DNA of 64,000 bases, taken from assembly GCA_023417315.1 (NCBI GenBank), contig JAEZFW010000017.1, forward strand, positions 161,952 to 225,951, written 5' to 3'. Below the pieces are notes generated by a model that worked only from the letters and a program-made list of their open reading frames with translations, had not been told where the DNA came from and ran no database searches. The stretch comes from Pseudomonadota bacterium. GTDB lineage: Bacteria > Pseudomonadota > Gammaproteobacteria > Steroidobacterales > Steroidobacteraceae. Positions 43,687 through 52,391 of this stretch are shown here, in pieces (the stretch's first letter is position 1; every line of letters starts with the position of its first letter). Position numbers and translations under genes: made by a program.

Positions 43687-46600
43687 CTATTTCTTCTTCG
43701 CCGTCGGCCGCTTGTTGCGCGTCTTCGTTCTCGCCTTGCGAGTAGTCGCCACCGCTGGCATTCCCTTTGCGGCTTTCGCGTTGCCAGCGGGGAGCGCCTG
43801 CAACAACTTCTCTATCGCGCGCCGTTCTGCTTGGGACAATCCCGGCGTGCTCCGATAATGCTCGAGCGTGAGCCGGATCTGCTCAGTGACCGAATTCCAC
43901 TCGCGGCTTGATCGAGCACGACGCACGATGTCGCTGAGCTCGAGCAAGATACGATCCAGCGCGGCCGCCAAATCGCCAAGCGCCACCGCTTCATAGATGG
44001 TGAGCTCGGTTTCTGCGATCACAGACCAGAAATCCGGTTCGCTCACATTTTTCGTCGACAGCGAGCGGCGCACCTCATCGACCTCGCTCCGGTCCAATCC
44101 CGTGCCCGCCTTTGCGCCTCGCAGGATCAGCTCGAGACTCATGCGATTGATGGCTGGATAGAAGAAGTCAGCCGAACCGAGTTTCCGAGCGAGCGCAGCC
44201 GCAGCCTTGTAGTGCGCTAACGATTGCGACAAAGCAGCGTGTTTTTCGCGCTCAGTGCCCGCGATTTGAGACAGCCGCTTGTACGCGGAACCGAGCAGTG
44301 ACTTGCGTTCGACGGTTTCGCCGATCGCGTGGACGCGCTTCAAGAGATCGATTGCCGTCTCGATCTGTGCGCGATTCCCGGTGTTCGCGCCGTGGCGAGC
44401 CATGAGATTCCCGAGTTGCTCGAGCGCCTTCAAACCGGCGCTGCCGTCAGCCGCCGCAGTCGCGCGCTCATACCAGGCGATCGCTCGCTCGAAATCTTCG
44501 ATCTCGGCGTAAGCGGCACCGAACGCGGCAGCCACGGCCCCATGTCGATTCCACCCTCTCGCGGCCAGGCCTTCGAGCACGGTGAGCTGCTGTCGTCTGT
44601 CCGCTTCCCGGCTCATCCGCCGCTCATCATCCTCGAGATCGTCGAATTTATGATTCACCGCGATCGTCTCGAGATGAACTCTCAGATCATCGGCCGAGGC
44701 CACTTCCGGCGCATAGCCGCCGTCCGCTTTCCCCACGCTTGTACCCTGATACGTCCAATCGGGGTCGCCGTAGCATTGGTAGGCTGCCCACGTGTTACTT
44801 CGCGGATAGCGGTCGTATGTGCGCGCCCGCGCCTCCGCGACCGCATCGATGAAGCGCCATCCCAGCAGGAGCTTTCGATAGAACGTTTCGGCGAACAACA
44901 TCGCAGCATCGTCATCGACGGCCCACCCCGCCGCAATCACGCATCGCACGCCGATCCGAATCAGTTGCTCTGCGACGTTCGCGGCGAGCTTCGGACGAGA
45001 GTCACGCCAAGTCGAAGGTGCCTCGGTATCAATCACCCTGCCGAGATGACAGCAATTGATGAAGGCGAGCTGCGGCACGATGCGCATCGATTCGACTTCT
45101 CGTGCGCTGAATAGCATCCCGTCGGACAGCACGACCCCGCCGATGTCCTTACCGTTCTCCTTGATGAAATCGCCGTGACCGGAAACGTGCAGGATGGCGA
45201 ACGAGCTGTTGAGCACTGCCTGCGTAATCTGCTTGGCCTGCTTATTCAGCAGCGGATTCACACCGAGCAAGCGAGCAATCTCCCGGGCTTCGGCAACCGC
45301 ACCCGGCAGGCGCGGATACAGGTTCGGCGGACACTGCGGCTCGCCGATCACGAGCACACCCGTGCTCGAATCCGCGGTGCGCGGCTTCACGCGAAACGTC
45401 TCTGTTCTCAACTTCCGCAACAGACGAGTTTGGATACCCCATGGCGGTGCCCCGCGCGTGCGTTCGACGTCGTTGCGATCGATGTCGAGCATCTCCCATG
45501 GGTATGCCGCCGTCGCGGTATCGAGCTGCAATACCAGGGACGTCGAGCCCGCCAAGAACGGCTCGATCTCCAGAGGAACGAGCAGCTTGAAGAGCGCTCG
45601 CCCGATGCCTGCGTCTTCGTTCTCGTCGGTCGCACCTTTCGACACCAAGTACTGCATGAGCTTTGATTGCGCCACGGCGCCGCGCACCTCGTCGCGCGCT
45701 CTGCGCGTCGACAGCGTGAACTCGAACTCGCTGCTGCCATCGGTCCGCAGCTGCTCGCGAATGGAGACGAAGTCGCTGTTGACGCCGCGATATCCGCCGT
45801 CGACCGGGCGCGGCAATGCACCTTGGCCGATGGCAATCCGCGGCTCGACTTCGATTCCTTGCGACATACTGTCTGCGAATGCTTTGAGCGCATTGAGCGC
45901 CTCGGTCGCACGATCCCTGTACATCTCGATCAGCTGCAAGTGCGACACGATCGGCCAACCGATGTCCGCCAATCGCGTGTTCGCCTCGGCGACGCCAAGC
46001 GCGACGGCTTGCGCGGACGTGGCAGGCGAGATCGCCGTGCCCCCACTACCGATCAACGTGGAAGCGATACTGAAGGTTGTCGGCACCACTCCTTCGTTCT
46101 CGACGAGTCGTTGCGCATAGGCGAGCGTGCCTTGCCGGATGGTCTCGATCAGCTCCGACATTCGAAGCGAGCCTTCCTCGCCGAGGCCGACCACGATCGC
46201 GGCTTCTGGACGCGGCATCGCAAACGGGTTCCCTGTAGGCCGGCGCGAGTTCGTGAAGATCTGATTGGAGCCAATGTCCGCTGGGTAAGCACCGCAGCGC
46301 AGCGCCTCCGACATCGTGTTGCCGATGAGATCGTCTATGACCCACTCGGTACCGGTGAGCTTCAACGATTCATAGTGGCCTACGAGGAGCGGCTCGCGCA
46401 CGAACTTCAGGTTTGCGTTCAGCACGCGCACGCTCAATCGCATACCTGGCTCGACCGCTGCCCTGTCCCGCTCCGGCTCCGCGGCAAACACTTCATTCAT
46501 CACGCTCGGCGGCATGTCGGCGCGCATCGTCCGTGAGGGCCGGCTGTACACGAGGATCGGTGCCCGCAAATCGGTGGCAGCGCTGCGACTCGCGCGCGGC

Positions 46601-49239
46601 GTCACGGTTGGCAGCTGCGTGGTCGCGCCCGTCTCTAAGAGCTCGACGTAGGCATCGAATGCCTTTTTCGCGTTCGCAAGCTCGCCGTGCACAACATCGA
46701 CTTGCCAGGTTGGCACGCCCGGGAGCAACGCGTTCTCCAGCGTGACTCTCCCATCGCCTTCGGCCGTGTCGAGATAGACGACGCGTTCGTCTTCCTCGAT
46801 TCTCTTGACTCTCGCAGGAGTTGCCTTAGCGCTACCAACGACCAATAGCGTGTTGCCGTCCGCAGCGAGCTCGGCCTGCTGCGCATCGAGACGCTTACGC
46901 AGAGCGACGGCTTGGTCGAGCACCGCTTGCGTCGGGATGCCCCAACTCATCTCACGCTGTTGTGCTGGATCGCGATGCCAGAAGGCGCGCTGACTGATCC
47001 GGCGGCGAACCTTCTTGAGATCCAACTCCTGAAGCTCTTCCCAAGTCGAGCTCAGCCCCAAGTTGAGCTCGCCATCGACCAGACCTGCCTGAAGCTGGAG
47101 TAGGCCAGGCATTCCCGCAACGAGCTTGCGTTGACCCAAGCCGTCGAATAGGCCACCCCAGGTCGTGAACAGATTGCCAAAGGAATCATCGCCACTCAGC
47201 ACCTGCATCGGCGCGAATGATCCTCCGTTCGGTGTGCCGAGCATGAGAAAGCGCGCTTTGGGACGCGCCATCAGGCGTCGCCACGTTTCCGGGCTTTCCA
47301 GGCGCATCGTGCGAGCCACGAGACCTCCCATCGAGTGCGCCACGATACGGACCGGTTGCAGGGTCGAATCGCGTACCGTAAGCGCCTCGTCTACTTCGAC
47401 GGCAAGCCGACGAGCTTCATCCTCGATGGGCCGACGCCAATCGAATGCGAACGGAAAGACCTCATGGGTTGCGGCCAAGTGATCGATGAGATCGTCATAC
47501 GACATGCCCACCGGACCATCGGGTGCGATGCGGCTTGCGGTACTCGGATCCCAGCGCAAACGTTCGAGGCCGCTGATGAACCGTGCGCTCAGCCAGACGC
47601 GCTTGCCGTCGACCTTCAGATGGGATCCCAGAATTCCGGGTAACACAAAGACTGCGGGGCGCTCGGCGACATTGCCCGCATTCAAGCGCGCTGCGCGCGC
47701 CGCCCGTGTGCCGCCTGCATCCTCGCCCGCCCACGACAGCGGACCGATCGGGCGGAATTGCTCCGGATCCTTCTCGATCAACGCGCTCGTCAAGAGACCG
47801 GCCGTATGCTCGCTTCCGAAGTAGTTGAAGTGGGTCACCTTGCCGCCTCGATCGAGCACGAAGCTGGCCTTTCCATTCTCACGCGGCGTGCCGCCATACA
47901 TCGAGCGCGTTTGCACGACGAGATCGTTGTCCGTCCAGTAGAACGCATCGGAGAGCAGCGTCTTCAGCCACGTCATGACCGAATCGCCCTCGATGTCGCC
48001 TGCGACGACTCGCAATTCGCTGCTCAGGGGTTCCGCTGGCGCATTGAGCCATTTAGTCATCGGCCGATCCGGCATCATCGCTTCGATGCCCGGTAGTTCT
48101 GCCGGATCCGTGCGCCGCCGCGCGACTTCTGCAAGGAAGTCGACGAGCTGCGGCAGCACGAGGACGCCCGCGAGCTCCATGCTCCACTTCAGGACGGATA
48201 AATAAGCGTCGAGGCGACGCGACGCCAGCAGCGTGCCTCGCGCGGGACACGCGACTCGCACGACGCGATCCACCTTGATCTTCCGTCGCCGAATCTCGCG
48301 CGCGAGCGCATCGAGGTCAGCCCGATGTTGTTCGTACCCTTTGCCCTCGAACAGTGCGAGGTCGGCCTTGCTCGTACCGTGGCCGCCGCAGAGGCGTGCG
48401 AGCACTTCGGCCACGATGCCGCCGCGGGAGTGAGTCATCAGGTGGAGGCACGCTCCCTCGGGAAGTGCACGCACCAGATTCAACGCGTTGCCGAATGGAC
48501 TGACGCCGAGCGTTTCGTGCTCGAGTCCGTACACTCGAGCTCCATATTGCTTGAAAATCGCCACGACTCGACTCGGATGCTGCTGCCACAGCTTGCTGAA
48601 CGTGCCGGAGGTGTTAGAGAACGTACCGTGCACGAGCACGAGCAGCGGATCACCGGCCTTAGCGGGTGCAGGCACGCTAGCGAGTTTCCGGCCGACGCCC
48701 TTGAGCATGGGCAATTCGTTCGCCTCCAGCTGGTACACACCCGGCTCGACTTGATCGTCGAGCCTTTTCGTCACGGCCGCCGCCGCGATGTCGGCGGCTT
48801 TGTCCTTGAACAATCCTGTGACGACTTCGACAGCATCGAGTACGACGTTGCCAATCCGCTGCGTGACCTTGCCGCGCGTTCCGGCGACACCCATCTCGTC
48901 ACCGAGATCGTCCCAAGCAAGTTGCGCAGGAACGCTGACGTCTCCATCCGGAGATTGCGCGTCCGGTGCACCGCGGGAGAGTTGACTTCCTTGCTGCGCC
49001 CGCAATAGCTCGCGGGCATCCTCTGGATGCAGATACAACGTCGGCCCGTTTGCGATGTGCAGCAACACGATGTCTTCGCCAGGCGTCGCCTCGAGGCGGA
49101 CGGCTTCCCCGCCGGCGCGGCGTGCGCCCACTCGCGCCGATGCCTTGACCTGCCCGCTGCTCAAACCGGCCGGGCGTGCTCCAGCAGGAGCAGCTTGGCC
49201 CAAAACGACGAAGGTGACTGTTGCAGAGTCCTTGGCCAT
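43687..49239 (-). CDS. Giant protein: two alpha/beta-hydrolase domains, CHAT protease, TPRs
   Basis: The 1850-residue protein contains: an N-terminal disordered region; alpha/beta-hydrolase 1 with nucleophile S271 (HLMTHSRGG); an LCAT/phospholipase-like hydrolase 2 with S636 (RIVAHSMGG) and FVLPGILGSHL; an alpha/beta region near 950-1200; a CHAT caspase-like domain with H1355 (VSGHGDF) and cysteine C1397 (FINCCHLG); TPR-like helices (about 1510-1760); and a Lys/Arg-rich tail. CHAT domains are caspase-like proteases in gasdermin and Craspase systems. Combination with two lipase-like domains suggests a membrane- and protein-cleaving effector. ATG 49239 has AAGGGA upstream; the 134 open codons before it lack support. 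Confidence 0.85.
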   Translation of the reverse strand: MAKDSATVTFVVLGQAAPAGARPAGLSSGQVKASARVGARRAGGEAVRLEATPGEDIVLLHIANGPTLYLHPEDARELLRAQQGSQLSRGAPDAQSPDGDVSVPAQLAWDDLGDEMGVAGTRGKVTQRIGNVVLDAVEVVTGLFKDKAADIAAAAVTKRLDDQVEPGVYQLEANELPMLKGVGRKLASVPAPAKAGDPLLVLVHGTFSNTSGTFSKLWQQHPSRVVAIFKQYGARVYGLEHETLGVSPFGNALNLVRALPEGACLHLMTHSRGGIVAEVLARLCGGHGTSKADLALFEGKGYEQHRADLDALAREIRRRKIKVDRVVRVACPARGTLLASRRLDAYLSVLKWSMELAGVLVLPQLVDFLAEVARRRTDPAELPGIEAMMPDRPMTKWLNAPAEPLSSELRVVAGDIEGDSVMTWLKTLLSDAFYWTDNDLVVQTRSMYGGTPRENGKASFVLDRGGKVTHFNYFGSEHTAGLLTSALIEKDPEQFRPIGPLSWAGEDAGGTRAARAARLNAGNVAERPAVFVLPGILGSHLKVDGKRVWLSARFISGLERLRWDPSTASRIAPDGPVGMSYDDLIDHLAATHEVFPFAFDWRRPIEDEARRLAVEVDEALTVRDSTLQPVRIVAHSMGGLVARTMRLESPETWRRLMARPKARFLMLGTPNGGSFAPMQVLSGDDSFGNLFTTWGGLFDGLGQRKLVAGMPGLLQLQAGLVDGELNLGLSSTWEELQELDLKKVRRRISQRAFWHRDPAQQREMSWGIPTQAVLDQAVALRKRLDAQQAELAADGNTLLVVGSAKATPARVKRIEEDERVVYLDTAEGDGRVTLENALLPGVPTWQVDVVHGELANAKKAFDAYVELLETGATTQLPTVTPRASRSAATDLRAPILVYSRPSRTMRADMPPSVMNEVFAAEPERDRAAVEPGMRLSVRVLNANLKFVREPLLVGHYESLKLTGTEWVIDDLIGNTMSEALRCGAYPADIGSNQIFTNSRRPTGNPFAMPRPEAAIVVGLGEEGSLRMSELIETIRQGTLAYAQRLVENEGVVPTTFSIASTLIGSGGTAISPATSAQAVALGVAEANTRLADIGWPIVSHLQLIEMYRDRATEALNALKAFADSMSQGIEVEPRIAIGQGALPRPVDGGYRGVNSDFVSIREQLRTDGSSEFEFTLSTRRARDEVRGAVAQSKLMQYLVSKGATDENEDAGIGRALFKLLVPLEIEPFLAGSTSLVLQLDTATAAYPWEMLDIDRNDVERTRGAPPWGIQTRLLRKLRTETFRVKPRTADSSTGVLVIGEPQCPPNLYPRLPGAVAEAREIARLLGVNPLLNKQAKQITQAVLNSSFAILHVSGHGDFIKENGKDIGGVVLSDGMLFSAREVESMRIVPQLAFINCCHLGRVIDTEAPSTWRDSRPKLAANVAEQLIRIGVRCVIAAGWAVDDDAAMLFAETFYRKLLLGWRFIDAVAEARARTYDRYPRSNTWAAYQCYGDPDWTYQGTSVGKADGGYAPEVASADDLRVHLETIAVNHKFDDLEDDERRMSREADRRQQLTVLEGLAARGWNRHGAVAAAFGAAYAEIEDFERAIAWYERATAAADGSAGLKALEQLGNLMARHGANTGNRAQIETAIDLLKRVHAIGETVERKSLLGSAYKRLSQIAGTEREKHAALSQSLAHYKAAAALARKLGSADFFYPAINRMSLELILRGAKAGTGLDRSEVDEVRRSLSTKNVSEPDFWSVIAETELTIYEAVALGDLAAALDRILLELSDIVRRARSSREWNSVTEQIRLTLEHYRSTPGLSQAERRAIEKLLQALPAGNAKAAKGMPAVATTRKARTKTRNKRPTAKKK

Positions 49240-49471
49240 GACGTTCCCTTCTCGAATCTTTGTTGAATGGCCTGCTAGCTCGGGTCCAGTCTTCTGTCTA
49301 TCACCCGGAGCTGCGGCTTCGTGAGAGTGAAGTTGTACGCACAGAATAGACAACTGTCCATCAGTGGGCTTGACGATACAACGTGCGCGGTGCCTAAGCT
49401 TGACGTTATGGTTCGACGACTCCCGTTGCTGGCGTGAGCCAGCGTCCGATCGAATGATGAAGGAGAGATCG

Positions 49472-50206
49472 ATGGAGCTTTCAAGGTTCTTCACGCTCAA
49501 GGAAATGACACGATCGGACAGAGCCGAACGTGCCAACATTCGCAACGAACCGGATCCGGAGGCGCTCGAAAACCTAGGGGCACTCTGCATGACGCTACTG
49601 GATCCTCTACGAGAAGCACTCGGCCGACCGATCCGCGTCAACTCGGGTTATCGTGGACCCGCGCTGAACGCGCTCATCGGTGGCGCGAAGAGGAGCCAGC
49701 ATCGCGAAGGTCGAGCCGCGGACATCCAAGCGCCGGGCATGTCCGTCCTCGAGCTGTTCAAGACGGTCATTCGCTTGAACTTACCGTTCGATCAATTGAT
49801 TTACGAGGCACAAAGCCGCACGGTGAAGTGGGTGCACATCTCACACGATCCGGCGCGCGACCGGCGACAGATCATGGTGGCAGAGTTCGATGAGAACGGC
49901 CGCGTGCTCAGATATCCAGTCATCTCCGTCGCAGACGCGCTTGCTCTATCGGAATCGAGATCACGGGCAGCCATGCCCGAAGTATGGGGTTATAGCGAGC
50001 TGCCTGATGAACCCGAAGCATCGCCACCCCTGGGGGAGCGGTCCTCGGGCATGGAGCGAAAGCGCCGCCGAACGAAAGCATCTTCTAGTAAGAAGAAGGC
50101 AAAGCGAGTGCGCGCGGGAGCGCGCGCGATTGCGCCGACGCCTGCCAGCAAGCGACGTGCAACGAAGGCATCCTCGAAACGAACGAGAAAGCACCGGGCT
50201 TCGTGA
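49472..50206 (+). CDS. Peptidase M15-like protein with a highly basic C-terminal tail
   Basis: The 244-residue protein has an M15 D,D-carboxypeptidase/L-Ala-D-Glu endopeptidase-like domain. The zinc ligands are H77 and D84 (SQHREGRAADI) and H122 (KWVHISH), and VNSGYRGPALNALIGG is typical. The last 65 residues are Lys/Arg/Ala-rich and resemble a histone-like or nucleic-acid-binding tail (MERKRRRTKASSSKKKAKRV). No signal peptide is visible, so peptidoglycan access would need lysis or another export route. It is divergent from the CHAT gene, and upstream of the TIR-FGE gene by 41 nt. ATG 49472 has AAGGAGAG upstream. Confidence 0.85.
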   Translation: MELSRFFTLKEMTRSDRAERANIRNEPDPEALENLGALCMTLLDPLREALGRPIRVNSGYRGPALNALIGGAKRSQHREGRAADIQAPGMSVLELFKTVIRLNLPFDQLIYEAQSRTVKWVHISHDPARDRRQIMVAEFDENGRVLRYPVISVADALALSESRSRAAMPEVWGYSELPDEPEASPPLGERSSGMERKRRRTKASSSKKKAKRVRAGARAIAPTPASKRRATKASSKRTRKHRAS

Positions 50207-50247
50207 GCACGCACCTGCGCACTCCTGCGGAGCGAACCTGACGGACG

Positions 50248-51420
50248 ATGAGAATCTTTCTGAGCTATGCTTCCGAGGACCGCGCGCTCGTGGAGCCCGT
50301 CCGTTACGCACTCGCGGAACAGGGCCACGATGTGTTCTTCGATCGAGAGGATCTACCGCCAGGCCACGCCTTCGACTCGCGTATTCGGGCGGCGATCGAG
50401 CGCTGCGATCTCTTCATCTGCTTTCTCACCCCTCATACCGTCGATGCGGGAAGCTACACGCTCAATGAGCTGCAAATAGCACAGCGTATCGCCCCGCACC
50501 CGTCAGGCAGAGTGCTGCCGGTGAAGCTCGCGGAGCTTCCGATGTCAGCGGTTCCGGCGTATCTCAGGTCCGTGACCATCCTCGAGCCGGAGGGCAATGT
50601 GGCGGCCGCTGTAGCCGACGCAGTTCATCGGATCCATGCGGCTCGGCGTCGTACGCGCACGAAACTCATCGTCGCGTTCACGGTCGCGCTCGTCGCAGTG
50701 GCCGCTTCGATCTACTGGCTGGTTCCTCGAAACACAAAGGATGCCTCGCCTCGTGTTCTCGTCGAGGCGGGCATGTTCACAATGGGCGACGATGAGCACT
50801 CGCCGCGCCGAGAGGTGTACGTGAGTGCCTTCCATATCGATGCAACGGAGGTGACGACCCGTCAGTATGACAAGTTCCTACGCGCGACCGGCTCGCTCAC
50901 TGCACCGCCGGAGTGGGAGCGCCTCGATCTCGCGAGCGAAGGCGACTTACCTGTCGTGGCCGTCATGTGGCATGAAGCCGCTGCTTATTGTCATTGGGTA
51001 GGCATGCGTCTCCCGCGAGAGGCGGAATGGGAAAAGGCGGCACGCGGCGCCGACGAACGACTCTATCCATGGGGCAACGATGAACCGACCGCCGAGCGCG
51101 CGGTTTTCGGACGCGATGCCGAGTATGCCTACGATGGTGGGCTGGCGCCGGTCGGATCACATGAGGAGGGTCGCAGCGCGGCGGGTGCCTACGACCTTGC
51201 GGGGAATGCCTCCGAATGGGTGAGTGATTGGTTCGCCGAAAGCTTCCCGATCGATGCTGTGCGCGATCCAACCGGTCCAGCGGATGGCGTCAAGAAGGTC
51301 ATTCGTGGCAGTGGATGGCGCGATGCAGCCGAAAGGCTCGAAGTCACGCGCCGATACTTCGCTGCGCCCGATCATCGATCCGATGACATCGGCTTCCGCT
51401 GCGCGAAGGAAGCCGACTGA
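50248..51420 (+). CDS. TIR-transmembrane protein with FGE-sulfatase fold
   Basis: The 390-residue protein has a TIR domain (1-125, RIFLSYASEDRALVEPVRY) with E74 (TLNELQIA), a basic segment (HAARRRTRTK), one helix (about 146-164) and a C-terminal formylglycine-generating-enzyme-like domain (about 175-388, AGMFTMGDDE, LPREAEWEKAARG, YPWGNDEP, AGNASEWVSDW, GFRCAKEAD). The catalytic Cys pair of FGE is absent (RGSGWRDAAERLEVTRRYF), so the domain is probably a binding module. It fits the exported position and may recognise a ligand, passing a signal to the TIR domain. The gene is 41 nt downstream of the M15 peptidase. Confidence 0.87.
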   Translation: MRIFLSYASEDRALVEPVRYALAEQGHDVFFDREDLPPGHAFDSRIRAAIERCDLFICFLTPHTVDAGSYTLNELQIAQRIAPHPSGRVLPVKLAELPMSAVPAYLRSVTILEPEGNVAAAVADAVHRIHAARRRTRTKLIVAFTVALVAVAASIYWLVPRNTKDASPRVLVEAGMFTMGDDEHSPRREVYVSAFHIDATEVTTRQYDKFLRATGSLTAPPEWERLDLASEGDLPVVAVMWHEAAAYCHWVGMRLPREAEWEKAARGADERLYPWGNDEPTAERAVFGRDAEYAYDGGLAPVGSHEEGRSAAGAYDLAGNASEWVSDWFAESFPIDAVRDPTGPADGVKKVIRGSGWRDAAERLEVTRRYFAAPDHRSDDIGFRCAKEAD

Positions 51421-51444
51421 TCGTGGTCGCCTGCCGTTTGCGAG

Positions 51445-52200
51445 TTAGACGTCGATGTTCTTGACGAAGTCGGCGATGAAGGATTGAACGCGAGCCTCGA
51501 TCACTTCCTTGTCTGATGTGAGTCGAGATGCCGTCGTAGCCAAAGTGCTCGTCGTCCTGCGCAACTCGGCACGTTGCGAGGAGAACTTGAAGAACAGGAC
51601 TTGCGTGATGGTGCGCTCGGCCTGAATGGCGCATCCAAGCAGACTGATGGCCGGCTCGCCTTCGCTGGCGTCGACATAGCTGATCTGAAATTTCGCCCCG
51701 TGCGCATGACGACTCTGCCGATCGAACAGCGTGATCCAGGGCGAGTCCGCGTCCATTTCCTGCAATCCCTCCAGTACGGACACCACCATCGAGGTTGCAG
51801 CAACGGCAGGCCCGAGCATCGCGGTCAGCACGGGAATGATCGCCTGGTGCACGGTCAGACTCTTGTTTCCGATCTGCTGCACTTGCTCTTCCTTATCCGT
51901 GATCTGCCAACCGATGTTGTTGAGCACATCGCGGTACTTGAGATGCCAGTTGAAAACATTCTCGGCATCGAGCGTCGCTTTGTTCGCTGCAAGCTGCGCG
52001 AGCAACATCGAGTTCGAGATCAGAGGCCTGAGCTCCGCGGAGACATTGTCACTGAATTCAGTCAGTTGGGAGCCGACGGCAATGACCTCGCGCTCATCCG
52101 TGAACTTCGCTCGTCTACCCCGAGACACGCCCCTGGTTTCGCTCTCAGGCAGCTCGAGACCCATTACGTATTCACGAATCGACTCGGCAGAGCGCGGCAT
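51445..52200 (-). CDS. Protein of unknown function in the TIR/CHAT island
   Basis: The 251-residue soluble protein has an N-terminal helical region (residues 1-75), a central hydrophobic helix pair (QAIIPVLTAMLGPAVAATSMVVSVLEGLQ, about 125-155), and a beta-rich stretch with helices. I do not recognise the family. The start at 52200 has GGAG seven bases upstream; 49 further codons upstream are open but have no support. It is convergent with the TIR-FGE gene with a 24-nt gap. The two hydrophobic helices could allow membrane insertion, an inference only. Confidence 0.65.
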   Translation of the reverse strand: MPRSAESIREYVMGLELPESETRGVSRGRRAKFTDEREVIAVGSQLTEFSDNVSAELRPLISNSMLLAQLAANKATLDAENVFNWHLKYRDVLNNIGWQITDKEEQVQQIGNKSLTVHQAIIPVLTAMLGPAVAATSMVVSVLEGLQEMDADSPWITLFDRQSRHAHGAKFQISYVDASEGEPAISLLGCAIQAERTITQVLFFKFSSQRAELRRTTSTLATTASRLTSDKEVIEARVQSFIADFVKNIDV

Positions 52201-52391
52201 GGGACGTCTCCGATACATATATATGTGAAATTCATGGACAAAGGGGCATCTGCGCGCAATCGAGCTTACGCGATCGAAGGCGAGCGTTGCGCTGGCCGTT
52301 CGGACCATTGCTCTGCCGCGCTTCGTTCTGGTGCTCGCGCGAGCCATCTTCGCGGACCGAGAACGAGCCGGTTCGTATCGAGGAAATCGAC

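Noticed and set aside
49240..49641. 134-codon upstream extension of the CHAT gene.
   Set aside because: It lies in the divergent promoter region, the ATG at 49239 has a good AAGGGA, and the extension shows no fold.
50248..51420. FGE-sulfatase fold as target of a diversity-generating retroelement.
   Set aside because: No reverse transcriptase, template repeat or accessory gene is found nearby.
35735..52200. Prophage or integrative element boundaries around the island.
   Set aside because: I saw no integrase, tRNA target, direct-repeat ends or phage structural genes.
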